From contig NZ_WQDA01000001.1 in the NCBI RefSeq assembly GCF_013032855.1, forward strand, positions 503,501 through 567,500: 64,000 bases of DNA. The letters are read 5' to 3'. Position 1 is the stretch's first letter; the number at the start of each line of letters is the position of its first letter. The position numbers were made by a program, and so were the translations under genes. The notes beneath the pieces are model-generated. The model was given only the letters and a program-made list of their open reading frames with translations. It did not search any database and was not told the DNA's origin. Origin of the DNA: Ruegeria arenilitoris (GTDB lineage: Bacteria; Pseudomonadota; Alphaproteobacteria; Rhodobacterales; Rhodobacteraceae). This document shows positions 45,387-54,260 of the stretch, piece after piece.

Positions 45387-46379
45387 GTGGCAAGGATGGT
45401 GGAGAAACCGGACCTTGGAAAACCCGAAGGCGTCAAGGCGCAATGGCATTTTGACATCATCACCGCGCCGGGCTTCGTTCTGCTGGAACTGGCGTCGGTG
45501 GTGGATGTGTTGCGTCTCGCCAATCGGGTTTGTCCGCACCCGCCGTTCACTTATACCTATCGGTCGCTCAAGGGGGGGACCATCGTCAGCAGCAGCGGCG
45601 CCAGCATTCCGACCCAGCCCGTTACACGCCAACCGGACGCCGACTATTTGTTCGTGATCGGCAACACCGACCCGGACCAGCCCGAGCTGTCGCTGGGCCG
45701 GGTTGTGTCCGACTATACCTATCGCGGTGCGCAGGTCTTTTTGCTGGCCGAGGCCGCCAGCCGATACATCGACGAACACGGCACGCCCGACATGGCAACA
45801 CATTGGGAAAACGCGTCGATCTTCCGCGAACGCGGCGCCCGGTTCGAGGCCAAGCTTTCGATCGCGACCGAGCAGGGCCCGGTCGTGACCTGCGCGGGAA
45901 TGGGGGCCACGGCCGATATCGCACTGGCGGTGATCGGGCGTCACATCTCGGGCCCGACCAAGATGACGGTGGCCGACATCATGCTGCATGAACATATCCG
46001 CGACTTTTCGTCGTTGCAGCCGTTTTCGGGCGCCAAGACGACAACGACCGGGGACGCCCGGCTGGATCAGTGCATCAAGTTGATGCAGGCCAATATCGAA
46101 GATCCGTTGCCCATCAATCAACTGGTCGAAGAGCTTGGAATGTCGAACCGGTCGCTGGAGCGCAAATTCAAGACATTCTTCGGCACCACGCCGAACGGGT
46201 TTTATCGCGAGATGCGGTTGGCCAAGGCCAACAACCTGCTTTTGAATACCACTATGAGCGTGCGTGAAATCGGCCTCGCCTGCGGCTTTCCCAACGGGTT
46301 CTCATCCGTTTACAAAAGCTTTTTCGGGATCACGCCATTCGCTCTGCGCCGCCAGAAACGCCAATCGGCGCTGCGGTGA
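45387..46379 (+). CDS. GlxA/GbdR-like AraC-family transcriptional regulator
   Basis: A 330 aa regulator with an N-terminal DJ-1/PfpI-like domain (about 15-200) and a C-terminal AraC HTH (about 225-325; LEELGMSNRSLERKFKTFFG-like and IGLACGFPNGFSSVYKSFFGITP). GbdR in Pseudomonas is of this type and activates betaine/dimethylglycine catabolism. GTG at 45387 follows directly after the methyltransferase stop, with AGGA 7 bases before. An ATG at 45396 is an alternative. It lies before the second DMGDH-like gene. Confidence 0.9.
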   Translation: MARMVEKPDLGKPEGVKAQWHFDIITAPGFVLLELASVVDVLRLANRVCPHPPFTYTYRSLKGGTIVSSSGASIPTQPVTRQPDADYLFVIGNTDPDQPELSLGRVVSDYTYRGAQVFLLAEAASRYIDEHGTPDMATHWENASIFRERGARFEAKLSIATEQGPVVTCAGMGATADIALAVIGRHISGPTKMTVADIMLHEHIRDFSSLQPFSGAKTTTTGDARLDQCIKLMQANIEDPLPINQLVEELGMSNRSLERKFKTFFGTTPNGFYREMRLAKANNLLLNTTMSVREIGLACGFPNGFSSVYKSFFGITPFALRRQKRQSALR

Positions 46380-46466
46380 TTTTTGTGCCGCAGTTGACGT
46401 TTTTGCTGCATTTTTTGTCGCCTGTTCGTGGCATTCTGAAACCGACTCGAGATTGGAGACTTCGGA

Positions 46467-48920
46467 ATGGTTGATCTTCCCAGCAAGGCCCGCGTGGTGA
46501 TCATCGGTGGCGGTGTGATCGGATGCTCGGTGGCCTATCACCTGACCAAGAAAGGCTGGAGCGACGTTGTTCTGCTGGAGCGCAAGCAGCTGACCAGTGG
46601 CACGACCTGGCACGCGGCGGGCCTGATCGCACAACTGCGGGCCACCGCGAACATGACCAAACTGGCCAAGTACAGCCAGGAACTCTATGGCGCGCTCGAA
46701 GAGGAAACCGGTGTCGCTACTGGGTTCAAACGCTGCGGCTCGATCACCGTAGCGCTGACCGACGAGCGCAAGGAAGAAATCTATCGCCAGGCCGCCATGG
46801 CCCGCGCCTTCGGGGTCGAGGTCGAGGAGATCTCGAACGAGCGGGTGGCCGAGCTGTATCCGCATCTGAATCTGGATGGGGTCAAGGGCGCGGTCTATCT
46901 GCCGCTGGACGGACAGGGCGACCCAGCCAACATCGCGCTGGCGCTGGCCAAGGGTGCCCGTCAGCGCGGCGCCGTCGTCAAGGAACGGGTCAAAGTCTCC
47001 GAGATCGCAAAGCAGGGCCGCAAAGTTACCGGCGTCGACTGGATGGCGGATGACGGCAGCGCCTCGGGCCATATCGAATGCGACATGGTGGTGAACTGCG
47101 CCGGGATGTGGGGCCATCAGGTGGGGCGCATGGCAGGTGTCAATGTACCACTGCATGCCTGCGAGCACTTCTACATCGTGACAGAGGGCATCGACGGGCT
47201 GACCCAGCTGCCGGTTCTGCGGGTGCCGGACGAATGCGCATATTACAAGGAAGATGCCGGAAAGATCCTTCTGGGTGCGTTCGAGCCGAATGCCAAGCCC
47301 TGGGCCATGAACGGAATTCCCGACAGCTTCGAATTCGACCAACTGCCTGAGGATTTCGACCATTTCGAACCGATCCTCGAGGCCGCCTGCAACCGGATGC
47401 CGATGCTGGCCGAGGCCGGGATTCATACCTTCTTCAACGGCCCTGAGTCCTTCACGCCCGACGACGCCTATCACCTTGGGCTTGCGCCCGAGATGGACAA
47501 TGTCTGGGTCGCGGCCGGGTTCAACTCGATCGGGATCCAGTCTGCGGGCGGCGCGGGCATGGCGCTGGCCGAATGGATGGACAGTGGCGAGAAACCCTTT
47601 GACCTGGGCGACGTGGACATCAGCCGGATGCAGCCCTTCCAGGGCAACAAGCAGTATCTGTTCGAGCGGTCCAAGGAAACGCTGGGCCTGCTCTATGCCG
47701 ACCACTACCCCTATCGGCAAAAGGCCACGGCGCGCGGCGTGCGCCGGACGCCGTTCCACCATCACCTGAAAGAAAACGGCGCCGTCTTTGGCGAGCTGGC
47801 CGGCTGGGAGCGCGCGAACTGGTTCGCCAATGAGGGGCAGGAACGCGAATACCGCTACAGCTGGAAGCGCCAGAACTGGTTCGAGAACTCGGCCGCCGAA
47901 CACCGCGCAGTGCGCGAGAACGTGGGCATGTATGACATGTCCTCGTTCGGAAAAATTCGGGTCGAAGGCCCCGATGCCCAGGCTTTCATGAACTATATCG
48001 GTGGCGGCGACTACGCGGTTCCAAACGGGAAGATCGTCTACACCCAATTCTTGAACCGGCATGGCGGGATCGAGGCAGACGTGACAGTGACCCGCCTTTC
48101 CGAGACCGCCTATCTGGTCGTGACCCCGGCGGCGACGCGACTGGCCGACCAGACGTGGATGATGCGTCATTCGGGCAATTTCAATGTGGTCATCACCGAT
48201 GTCACGGCCGGCGAAGGCGTTCTGGCGGTGATGGGGCCCAACGCGCGGACCTTGCTTGAAAAAGTTTCGCCCAACGACTTCTCGAACGCGGCAAACCCAT
48301 TCGGCACCGCCCAGGAAATCGAGATCGGAATGGGCTTGGCACGCGTTCACCGCGTGACCTATGTGGGCGAACTTGGGTGGGAGGTCTACGTGTCGTCGGA
48401 TATGGCCGGCCACGTTTTTGAAACGCTGCACGAGGCTGGGCAGGACATGGGCCTGAAGCTGTGCGGCATGCACATGATGGACAGCTGCCGGATCGAAAAG
48501 GGCTTCCGTCACTTCGGCCATGATATCACCTGTGAAGATCACGTTGTGGACGCCGGTCTCGGCTTTGCCGTCAAGGTGGACAAGGGATGTGATTTCATTG
48601 GCCGAGATGCGGTGATTGCTCGCAAGGACAGCGGCCCCAACAGCCGGCTGGTGCAATTCAAGCTGACCGACCCTGAACCGCTGCTGTTCCACAACGAACC
48701 GATTATCCGAGATGGCGAATATGTGGGCTACATCAGCTCAGGAAACTATGGCCACACTTTGGGTGGTGCGATCGGCATGGGTTATGTCTCCTGCAAGGGC
48801 GAAAGCGCGGCCGACGTGCTGTCCTCGACATACGAGATTGACGTCTGCGGAGTAAAGGTCCGCGCCGAGGCGTCGCTCAAACCCATGTACGACCCGAAAT
48901 CCGAACGTGTGAAGGTCTGA
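46467..48920 (+). CDS. Dimethylglycine dehydrogenase-like FAD and GcvT protein (copy 2)
   Basis: An 817 aa paralogue of copy 1. VVIIGGGVIGCSVAYHLTKKGW and TSGTTWHAAGLIAQLRATANM are the FAD motifs, with His49 as expected covalent FAD site; this sequence matches DMGDH closely. The central FAO_M domain is followed by GcvT domains (about 440-815; EHRAVRENVGMYDMSSFGKI, YVGELGWEVYVSSDMAGHVF, DSCRIEKGFRHFGHDI). It should demethylate dimethylglycine or similar. ATG at 46467 with TTGGAGAC. An 87-base gap with TTGACG at 46394 separates it from the regulator. Confidence 0.9.
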   Translation: MVDLPSKARVVIIGGGVIGCSVAYHLTKKGWSDVVLLERKQLTSGTTWHAAGLIAQLRATANMTKLAKYSQELYGALEEETGVATGFKRCGSITVALTDERKEEIYRQAAMARAFGVEVEEISNERVAELYPHLNLDGVKGAVYLPLDGQGDPANIALALAKGARQRGAVVKERVKVSEIAKQGRKVTGVDWMADDGSASGHIECDMVVNCAGMWGHQVGRMAGVNVPLHACEHFYIVTEGIDGLTQLPVLRVPDECAYYKEDAGKILLGAFEPNAKPWAMNGIPDSFEFDQLPEDFDHFEPILEAACNRMPMLAEAGIHTFFNGPESFTPDDAYHLGLAPEMDNVWVAAGFNSIGIQSAGGAGMALAEWMDSGEKPFDLGDVDISRMQPFQGNKQYLFERSKETLGLLYADHYPYRQKATARGVRRTPFHHHLKENGAVFGELAGWERANWFANEGQEREYRYSWKRQNWFENSAAEHRAVRENVGMYDMSSFGKIRVEGPDAQAFMNYIGGGDYAVPNGKIVYTQFLNRHGGIEADVTVTRLSETAYLVVTPAATRLADQTWMMRHSGNFNVVITDVTAGEGVLAVMGPNARTLLEKVSPNDFSNAANPFGTAQEIEIGMGLARVHRVTYVGELGWEVYVSSDMAGHVFETLHEAGQDMGLKLCGMHMMDSCRIEKGFRHFGHDITCEDHVVDAGLGFAVKVDKGCDFIGRDAVIARKDSGPNSRLVQFKLTDPEPLLFHNEPIIRDGEYVGYISSGNYGHTLGGAIGMGYVSCKGESAADVLSSTYEIDVCGVKVRAEASLKPMYDPKSERVKV

Positions 48921-48942
48921 TGGCGGGTTGGGGGCGTTGCTC

Positions 48943-48991
48943 CTATGCAATTGTATAGCGCCGGATGGAGGTTCTTGACGAGGCCTCCATC
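48943..48991. repeat. Palindrome and hairpin in the intergenic region downstream of DMGDH copy 2
   Basis: CTATGCAATTGTATAG (48943-48958) is a palindrome with one symmetric mismatch. Next, GATGGAGG (48964-48971) pairs with CCTCCATC (48984-48991) over a 12-base loop, without a T-run. They lie in a 245-base gap that otherwise shows nothing. Function unknown; the hairpin may help end the transcript. Confidence 0.4.
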
Positions 48992-49165
48992 TGGCCAAGA
49001 CTTTACCGGAAAACCAAGCATAGCCGAACATGGTTCTGCCGGTCGCACACCGGACGATAGGGCCGCCGACCCATCACAATTCGTTATGGGCGTCTTCAAG
49101 CTTTTCTGAGTTTCAATGGCAAAGGACTTTGCCTAAAGACGGGGGGTATCAGCTGGAGACCATTC

Positions 49166-50071
49166 ATGGCCGAGCGCCCGACCCAAGCCCAGAACACGGA
49201 TTCGCCAAAAGGCCTTGCGCTGGCTGTTACGGCGTATGTCCTTTGGGGTTTTCTGCCGCTCTACATGAAGGCAATGGCGCATATCGGTCCCGTCGAAATC
49301 GTGGCGCATCGCATCATCTGGTCGGTACCGGTGGCCGGGCTGTTGCTGGTCGCGCTGGGGCGAACGGGTGATCTGAAGGCGGCGCTGCGCGATCCGCGCA
49401 TGTTGGGAATGGCATGCCTGACGGCGGCCCTGATTTCAGTGAACTGGGCTATCTACGTCTGGGCGATCGCCAGTGGCAACGCTCTGGACGCGGCGCTGGG
49501 GTATTATATCAACCCGCTGTTCAGCATAGCGCTGGGAGCGATCCTGCTGCGCGAGTCCCTGACCCGAACACAGTTGATTGCCGTGGGGCTTGCCGCCTTG
49601 GGCGTTCTGGTTCTGGTGGTCGAGGCCGGCCGTCTGCCATGGGCGGCGCTGGGGTTGATGGTCAGCTGGGGATTTTATGCGTTCTTCAAGCGCTCGTTGC
49701 CCATCGGACCAAACCAGGGATTCCTGCTTGAAGTTCTGATTTTGCTGGTTCCCGCGCTGGCTTACGTGACCTGGTTGGGCGTGCAGGGCACCGGACATTT
49801 TGGAGGTGCCGCATCGGATACCATGCTATTGGCCGGGGCGGGTATCGTGACCGCCGTTCCGCTGCTGGTCTATGCCAACGGGGCCAAGCTGGTGCGACTT
49901 TCGACCATGGGCATCCTGCAGTACATCGCGCCGACCATGATATTCATCACGGCGATCACGCTGTTTGGTGAGCAGATCGACCGCGGGCGTATGATTGCCT
50001 TTCCGCTGATCTGGGCCGCACTGGTAGTCTATTCAGTGCCCATGATCCGTCAGGTGCGCGGTCAGACCTGA
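49166..50071 (+). CDS. rarD: RarD-like EamA-family transporter
   Basis: A 301 aa ten-helix inner-membrane protein. GLALAVTAYVLWGFLPLYMKAM and ISVNWAIYVWAIASGNALDAALGYYINPLFSIALG match the RarD subgroup. Substrates are unknown. ATG at 49166 with GGAG. It overlaps the GDSL hydrolase gene by 10 bases, convergent. Confidence 0.9.
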   Translation: MAERPTQAQNTDSPKGLALAVTAYVLWGFLPLYMKAMAHIGPVEIVAHRIIWSVPVAGLLLVALGRTGDLKAALRDPRMLGMACLTAALISVNWAIYVWAIASGNALDAALGYYINPLFSIALGAILLRESLTRTQLIAVGLAALGVLVLVVEAGRLPWAALGLMVSWGFYAFFKRSLPIGPNQGFLLEVLILLVPALAYVTWLGVQGTGHFGGAASDTMLLAGAGIVTAVPLLVYANGAKLVRLSTMGILQYIAPTMIFITAITLFGEQIDRGRMIAFPLIWAALVVYSVPMIRQVRGQT

Positions 50072-50769
50072 TCGAGGATCAATCGCGCGGCCTGCTCGGC
50101 CCAAAGGCGATAGGCTTTGGGGCTTGGGTGATAGCCGTCCACAGCGGCCAAGGCCGGATCGTCGGGCAGGTGCAGCGCCAGATGCCGGGCCTTGGGGAAG
50201 CTCGCGATCACCTCTCTCAGCCCTTCGTCAAGGCGCGCGGATTGCCGGCCCAGAACCCATGCCAAGGGCTGTGGCAAGGCCGGAAACCGATCCATCCGCG
50301 GGACGCCCGTCACGATCACAGTCCGCACGCCCAGATCGACGGTAAGCACGCGCATCAACTCGGCCTGCTGCCGTTTGAACCGGTTGCAGGTCACGGCTCG
50401 AGTGACGTCGTTGACGCCCAAGGCCGTAACAGCCGCGTCAAACTGGCCTTCTGTCCTGCGCAGGTCTTCGATCGCGTTACCGGTCGTGTGGCCGGTCGTT
50501 GCGACAAGGCGCCACTCAACGCTGAACTGGCGGCTGAGCAGTTTCACCAGCTGGCCCGACAGCGCCTGTTCCTGAGTGCCAGCCCCAACGCCTGCGGCTG
50601 AACTGTCGCCGGTGATCAGCAGGCGCAGTCTCGGCCCGCGGCCTTGCCGGCCCTCACGCGCACCAGCAGGTTCGGGCAGCTGCACGGCCCTTCGTCGCAC
50701 CATCAGAGCCTGTGCCGCCAGCACCGGCAGCAGCGGAACTCTCAGAAGCTGATCGGCGGCAATGGGCAC
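50062..50769 (-). CDS. SGNH/GDSL-fold hydrolase
   Basis: A 235 aa protein with an N-terminal membrane-anchor-like stretch (LLRVPLLPVLAAQALMV), then RLLITGDSSAAGVGA (block I, GDS), TTGHTTGN (block II Gly), VTALGVNDVTRA (GxND) and VDGYHPSPKAY (block V DxxH). The catalytic Ser, Asp and His are present. Substrate unknown. GTG at 50769 has no clear ribosome site; an ATG at 50703 would remove the hydrophobic segment. It follows the NTF2-like gene after 7 bases. Confidence 0.85.
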   Translation of the reverse strand: MPIAADQLLRVPLLPVLAAQALMVRRRAVQLPEPAGAREGRQGRGPRLRLLITGDSSAAGVGAGTQEQALSGQLVKLLSRQFSVEWRLVATTGHTTGNAIEDLRRTEGQFDAAVTALGVNDVTRAVTCNRFKRQQAELMRVLTVDLGVRTVIVTGVPRMDRFPALPQPLAWVLGRQSARLDEGLREVIASFPKARHLALHLPDDPALAAVDGYHPSPKAYRLWAEQAARLILDQV

Positions 50770-50776
50770 GGGTGGC

Positions 50777-51187
50777 TCAGCTCAAAGCGTTCCGAAATTC
50801 CAGGAACCGGGGGTCTTTCATGACGCGCGCCATCATGGCCTCGCGCAGGGCGCCAACGGTCTTGTAGGGACGCATGGCGACTTCGAATGTCTGAATCAGC
50901 CCGTCATCGTTGAGCGTGATCAGGTCAACGCCAACCGCGTCCAGTTCACCCACCTTGCATTGAAACTCCAATGCCCAGTCTTTGCCATCGCCCATGATCC
51001 GGCGGTAGCGAAACTCGGAAAAAACCTGTCCAACATGACCCAATACCGCCGCCACCGGGGCGCGGCCTGTCCAGGTGCTGTAGTAGGTCGGCGGAAGGAA
51101 CTGCACGTCTTCGGCCAGCAATTCATGGATCAGGCTCTCGTCGCCCTTGGCGACCACTTCCTGCATTTGTTCGATCGTCGGGTGCAT
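50777..51187 (-). CDS. NTF2/SnoaL-like protein
   Basis: A 136 aa single NTF2-like fold (PTIEQMQEVVAKGDESLIHELLAEDVQFLPPTYYSTWTGRAPVAAVLGHV; LITLNDDGLIQTFEVAMRP). The cone-shaped fold is used for isomerases, hydrolases and binding proteins, and no active-site motif settles this. ATG at 51187 after AGGAGATGAC. It is upstream of the GDSL gene on the same strand and divergent from the pseudouridine synthase gene. Confidence 0.8.
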   Translation of the reverse strand: MHPTIEQMQEVVAKGDESLIHELLAEDVQFLPPTYYSTWTGRAPVAAVLGHVGQVFSEFRYRRIMGDGKDWALEFQCKVGELDAVGVDLITLNDDGLIQTFEVAMRPYKTVGALREAMMARVMKDPRFLEFRNALS

Positions 51188-51281
51188 GTCATCTCCTCTG
51201 CCTGGCGCGAGAGTTGCCGAGAAGCCTTCTCATCGCAAGGACGACGTTGCGAGAGGCGGCGCCCTGCGATAGGCAGCCCGC

Positions 51282-51929
51282 ATGAGCGATACCTATGATC
51301 CCCCCAAAACGCCGCTGGACGTGCTGCACGAGGATGCGCAGGTGATCGTGGTGAACAAGCCGGCGGGCCTGCTGTCGGTTCCCGGCCGGGGAGAACACCT
51401 GGCCGATTGTCTGCTGGTCCGTGTGCAGGCCGCATTCCCGCAGGCCTTGCTGGTCCACCGGTTGGACCGCGATACCTCAGGCGTCATGATCTTTGCCCAG
51501 ACACCGCACGCTCAACGGTATCTGGGGCAGCAATTCGAAAACCGGCAGACACGAAAAACCTACGTCGCCCGCGTGTGGGGCCGGCTGGAACCCAAAACCG
51601 GCACGGTAGACTTGCCGTTGATCGTGGATTGGCCCAACAGGCCGCGCCAGATGGTGTGCCACGAAACCGGCAAGCCGGCAGTCACGGATTGGCGGGTCGT
51701 CCGGTACGACGGGGACACCACCCGCGTTCGCCTGTTTCCAAAAACCGGTCGCTCCCACCAGTTGCGGGTCCATATGCAGGCACTGGGCCATCCGATCCTG
51801 GGCGACCCGTTCTATGCCGAAGGACCGGCGCGCGATTTCCCCAGGCTGATGCTTCATTCCGAGGAATTGCGTGTCAAACACCCCGAGGATGGCATATCGA
51901 TGAAATTTCGCGCTCTGCCGGATTTCTGA
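51282..51929 (+). CDS. RluA-family pseudouridine synthase
   Basis: A 215 aa enzyme isomerising uridine in rRNA or tRNA. The catalytic Asp62 is in LLVHRLDRDTSGVMIF; VNKPAGLLSVPGRG, KTYVARVWG, FPKTGRSHQLRVHMQALGHPILGD are family motifs. No S4 domain. The target base cannot be assigned; RluA itself (positions 746/32) is of similar length. ATG at 51282. Stands alone between NTF2-like and OmpA genes. Confidence 0.92.
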   Translation: MSDTYDPPKTPLDVLHEDAQVIVVNKPAGLLSVPGRGEHLADCLLVRVQAAFPQALLVHRLDRDTSGVMIFAQTPHAQRYLGQQFENRQTRKTYVARVWGRLEPKTGTVDLPLIVDWPNRPRQMVCHETGKPAVTDWRVVRYDGDTTRVRLFPKTGRSHQLRVHMQALGHPILGDPFYAEGPARDFPRLMLHSEELRVKHPEDGISMKFRALPDF

Positions 51930-52058
51930 GCGCCTTGAGGGCGGCGGGTATTCGCCGATCTCACGTTTTTGTCGCTTGAGCCTGTTTGTGTCAGGCGTGC
52001 TATAATCACGTCAAACACGTAACCCGGAAAAACGGGTGCAGGAGCAGAAGGTGAACCC

Positions 52059-52730
52059 ATGAAAATTTCCAGATTCTTGCTGCCGATCGGGCTGAGCGCT
52101 GCATTTGTGCTGGGGGCCTGTACCGACCCCGGTACATTGCGGGTTCAGGACGACCCAAACCAGAACGCCAAGCAGGGAGCGTTGTTGGGCGGTCTGATTG
52201 GTGCCGGTGTTGGCGCCATCGCCAATGACTCGAACCCTGGGCTGGGTGCCGTTGCGGGTGCGGCCATTGGTGCTGCCGGCGGCGGGTTGATCGGCAACCA
52301 GTTGGACCGGCAGGCAGCCGAACTGCGTCAGCAACTGGCCAATGACGGTATCACGATCGTCAACGCCGGAGACCGGCTGATCGTCACGGTTCCGAATGAC
52401 ATCACCTTCGATACCGACAGCGCCACGGTCCGGCCTGCGCTGAGAGCGGATCTGGTCCGCGTGGGGCAAAACCTGGTGAACTATCCCAACTCGAACGTAC
52501 AGATCATCGGGCACACCGACAGCGATGGTGAAGCCGGTTACAATCAGATCCTGTCCGAACGCCGCGCCAATGCGGTGGCGGATGTTCTGCAGGCCAATGG
52601 CGTCAGCTATGCGCGCATTGCCACGATCGGCCGCGGTGAAAACCAACCGATCGCCTCGAACCTGACGCCCGAGGGCAAGGCGCAGAACCGCCGGGTCGAG
52701 ATCGTGATCGTGCCAAGCGGCAACGCCTGA
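52059..52730 (+). CDS. OmpA-family lipoprotein with glycine zipper
   Basis: A 223 aa outer-membrane lipoprotein. Signal ends at LGAC (Cys21), a glycine-zipper segment (about 40-80; GALLGGLIGAGVGAI and GAAIGAAGGGLIGNQLD) follows, and the C-terminal OmpA domain (about 110-215) has ITFDTDSATVRP, IIGHTDSDGEAGYN and LSERRANAVADVL, with the Asp and Arg that hold diaminopimelate. It should tether the outer membrane to peptidoglycan (YiaD-like). ATG at 52059 with AGGAG. It ends in a strong terminator. Confidence 0.92.
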   Translation: MKISRFLLPIGLSAAFVLGACTDPGTLRVQDDPNQNAKQGALLGGLIGAGVGAIANDSNPGLGAVAGAAIGAAGGGLIGNQLDRQAAELRQQLANDGITIVNAGDRLIVTVPNDITFDTDSATVRPALRADLVRVGQNLVNYPNSNVQIIGHTDSDGEAGYNQILSERRANAVADVLQANGVSYARIATIGRGENQPIASNLTPEGKAQNRRVEIVIVPSGNA

Positions 52731-52752
52731 GCCGATCAACAGCCAACCGCCG

Positions 52753-52782
52753 GGGGCCGCCGCGAGCGGCCCCTTTCTTTTT
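52753..52782 (+). terminator. Rho-independent terminator of the OmpA lipoprotein gene
   Basis: GGGGCCGC (52753-52760), CGCGA loop, GCGGCCCC (52766-52773), then TTTCTTTTT. A perfect 8-bp stem. Confidence 0.92.
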
Positions 52783-52866
52783 GCACATTGACTGCGCGTC
52801 AGGCGGGCTATGGTTTGCGGTCGGGATGACTAAACTGCAGCCGAAACACATGACGGAGATATCCTG

Positions 52867-53409
52867 ATGTCCGAACCGATCCTTCTGGGCCTGTCCGGCT
52901 CGTTGCGGCAGAACGCCACCAATCGACGCCTGATCCGTGAAGCGGCGCGCCTGTTCGGCGCGGGAACGTTCATCGAAGCTGATCTGAATCTGCCACTCTA
53001 TGATGGAGATGCTGAGGAGGCCGAGGGGATCCCGGCCGAAGTTCAGATCCTGGCGGATCAGATCGCCGGTGCCCATGCGGTGGTCATTTCCACTCCGGAA
53101 TACAACAAAGGGCCGTCAGGCGTTCTGAAGAACGCGCTGGACTGGGTCAGCCGGACCAAGGGCAATCCCTGGACCGACAAACCGGTTGCGGTGATGTCAG
53201 CAGCGGCGGGCCGGGCCGGAGGCGAACGGGCGCAGATGATCCTGCGGTCTTTCATGGTGCCGTTTCAGCCGCGCATCCTGCAGGGCCCCGAAATTCATCT
53301 GGCCGACAGCTCGAACGAGTTCGACGATGCAGGTCGATTGCGCAGCGACCGGTACGAACGGACGCTGGGCCAGTTGATGGAGAAGCTGCGGGCCGAAGCA
53401 GGGTTCTGA
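52867..53409 (+). CDS. NADPH-dependent FMN reductase family protein
   Basis: A 180 aa flavodoxin-fold enzyme. LSGSLRQNATNRRLIREAARLF binds FMN phosphate and STPEYNKGPSGVLKNALDWVSR is the FMN-contact loop (the usual PEYNxSxPGxLKNAID motif). The family reduces quinones, azo dyes, chromate or free FMN. ATG at 52867 after GGAGATATCC. The next gene starts 38 bases later on the same strand. Confidence 0.9.
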   Translation: MSEPILLGLSGSLRQNATNRRLIREAARLFGAGTFIEADLNLPLYDGDAEEAEGIPAEVQILADQIAGAHAVVISTPEYNKGPSGVLKNALDWVSRTKGNPWTDKPVAVMSAAAGRAGGERAQMILRSFMVPFQPRILQGPEIHLADSSNEFDDAGRLRSDRYERTLGQLMEKLRAEAGF

Positions 53410-53447
53410 GCCTTGTCGGGCTGGCCGAGCCTGCTTAGGGTGCGGCC

Positions 53448-54260
53448 ATGACGGATCAAGTTTCCTCGGAAATTCAGCACGACGTGATGGACCCTGCCCG
53501 GGCGGCGGCGTTTCAGGTGGCGTTGGGGCAGGCACCTTCGATCGGGATGGGCACGTCGCTGCCGCCGTTCTTTCACCAGCTGTATTTCTGGTCGCCGCGC
53601 CCGCCCGAGGGCTTGGGGCGCGACGGCCATCCCGTGGTGGGCGAAGGGCTCGTCCCCGACCTCGGTCTTCCGCGTCGGATGTGGGCCGGTGGGCGATTAC
53701 GGTTCGCCGCTCCGCTGATTGCTGGCACACCAGCCGAACGCCGCTCGACCTTGAGCAATGTGAGCACCAAAACTGGACGGACCGGGCCCTTGGGGTTTGT
53801 GACCCTCAAGCACGAAATCTGGCAGGACGATACGCTGTGCCTGACCGAATGGCAGGACCTTGTTTATCGCGAGGACCCCTCGGCCGATGCACCAAAACCA
53901 GCGGCCTCCGTTGCCCGGACGGACGAAACAGACCTGCGCCAGGTCGCGTTCGACACCACGCTGCTGTTTCGGTACTCGGCGCTGACTTTCAATGGCCACC
54001 GCATCCACTATGACCTTGACTATGCCCGCGATGTTGAAGGCTATGCCGGGCTGGTGGTTCATGGACCGCTTCTGGCGCAGCATCTGATGCTGCTCGCCAC
54101 TGATCTCATGGGGCCGCTGGCCGAGTTTTTCTTTCGCGCGGCCTCTCCGCTGATGCATTTCGAGCCTGCCACGCTGTGCCGAAACGGAAACGATTTTTGG
54201 GTCCGCGGTTCTGACGGGCGGCAGTGCATGCAGGCCGTGGCCCTTCCACGGTCACAGTGA
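53448..54260 (+). CDS. MaoC-like/FAS1-type dehydratase (mesaconyl-C4-CoA hydratase-like)
   Basis: A 270 aa double hot-dog protein with VTRMWAGGRLRF-like RRMWAGGRLRFAAPLIAGTPAERRST and the hydratase 2 motif region LFRYSALTFNGHRIHYDLDYARDVEGYAGLVVHGPLLAQHLM, where Asp and His are catalytic. The closest remembered families are HTD2-like dehydratases and mesaconyl-C4-CoA hydratases (Mch/Meh). The CoA substrate is not certain. It overlaps the FAD oxidoreductase gene by 9 bases, convergent. ATG at 53448. Confidence 0.85.
   Translation: MTDQVSSEIQHDVMDPARAAAFQVALGQAPSIGMGTSLPPFFHQLYFWSPRPPEGLGRDGHPVVGEGLVPDLGLPRRMWAGGRLRFAAPLIAGTPAERRSTLSNVSTKTGRTGPLGFVTLKHEIWQDDTLCLTEWQDLVYREDPSADAPKPAASVARTDETDLRQVAFDTTLLFRYSALTFNGHRIHYDLDYARDVEGYAGLVVHGPLLAQHLMLLATDLMGPLAEFFFRAASPLMHFEPATLCRNGNDFWVRGSDGRQCMQAVALPRSQ

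Noticed and set aside
46302..48692. Minus-strand open frame of 796 codons opposite the second DMGDH-like gene
   Set aside because: Same shadow effect; no start signal or known domain.
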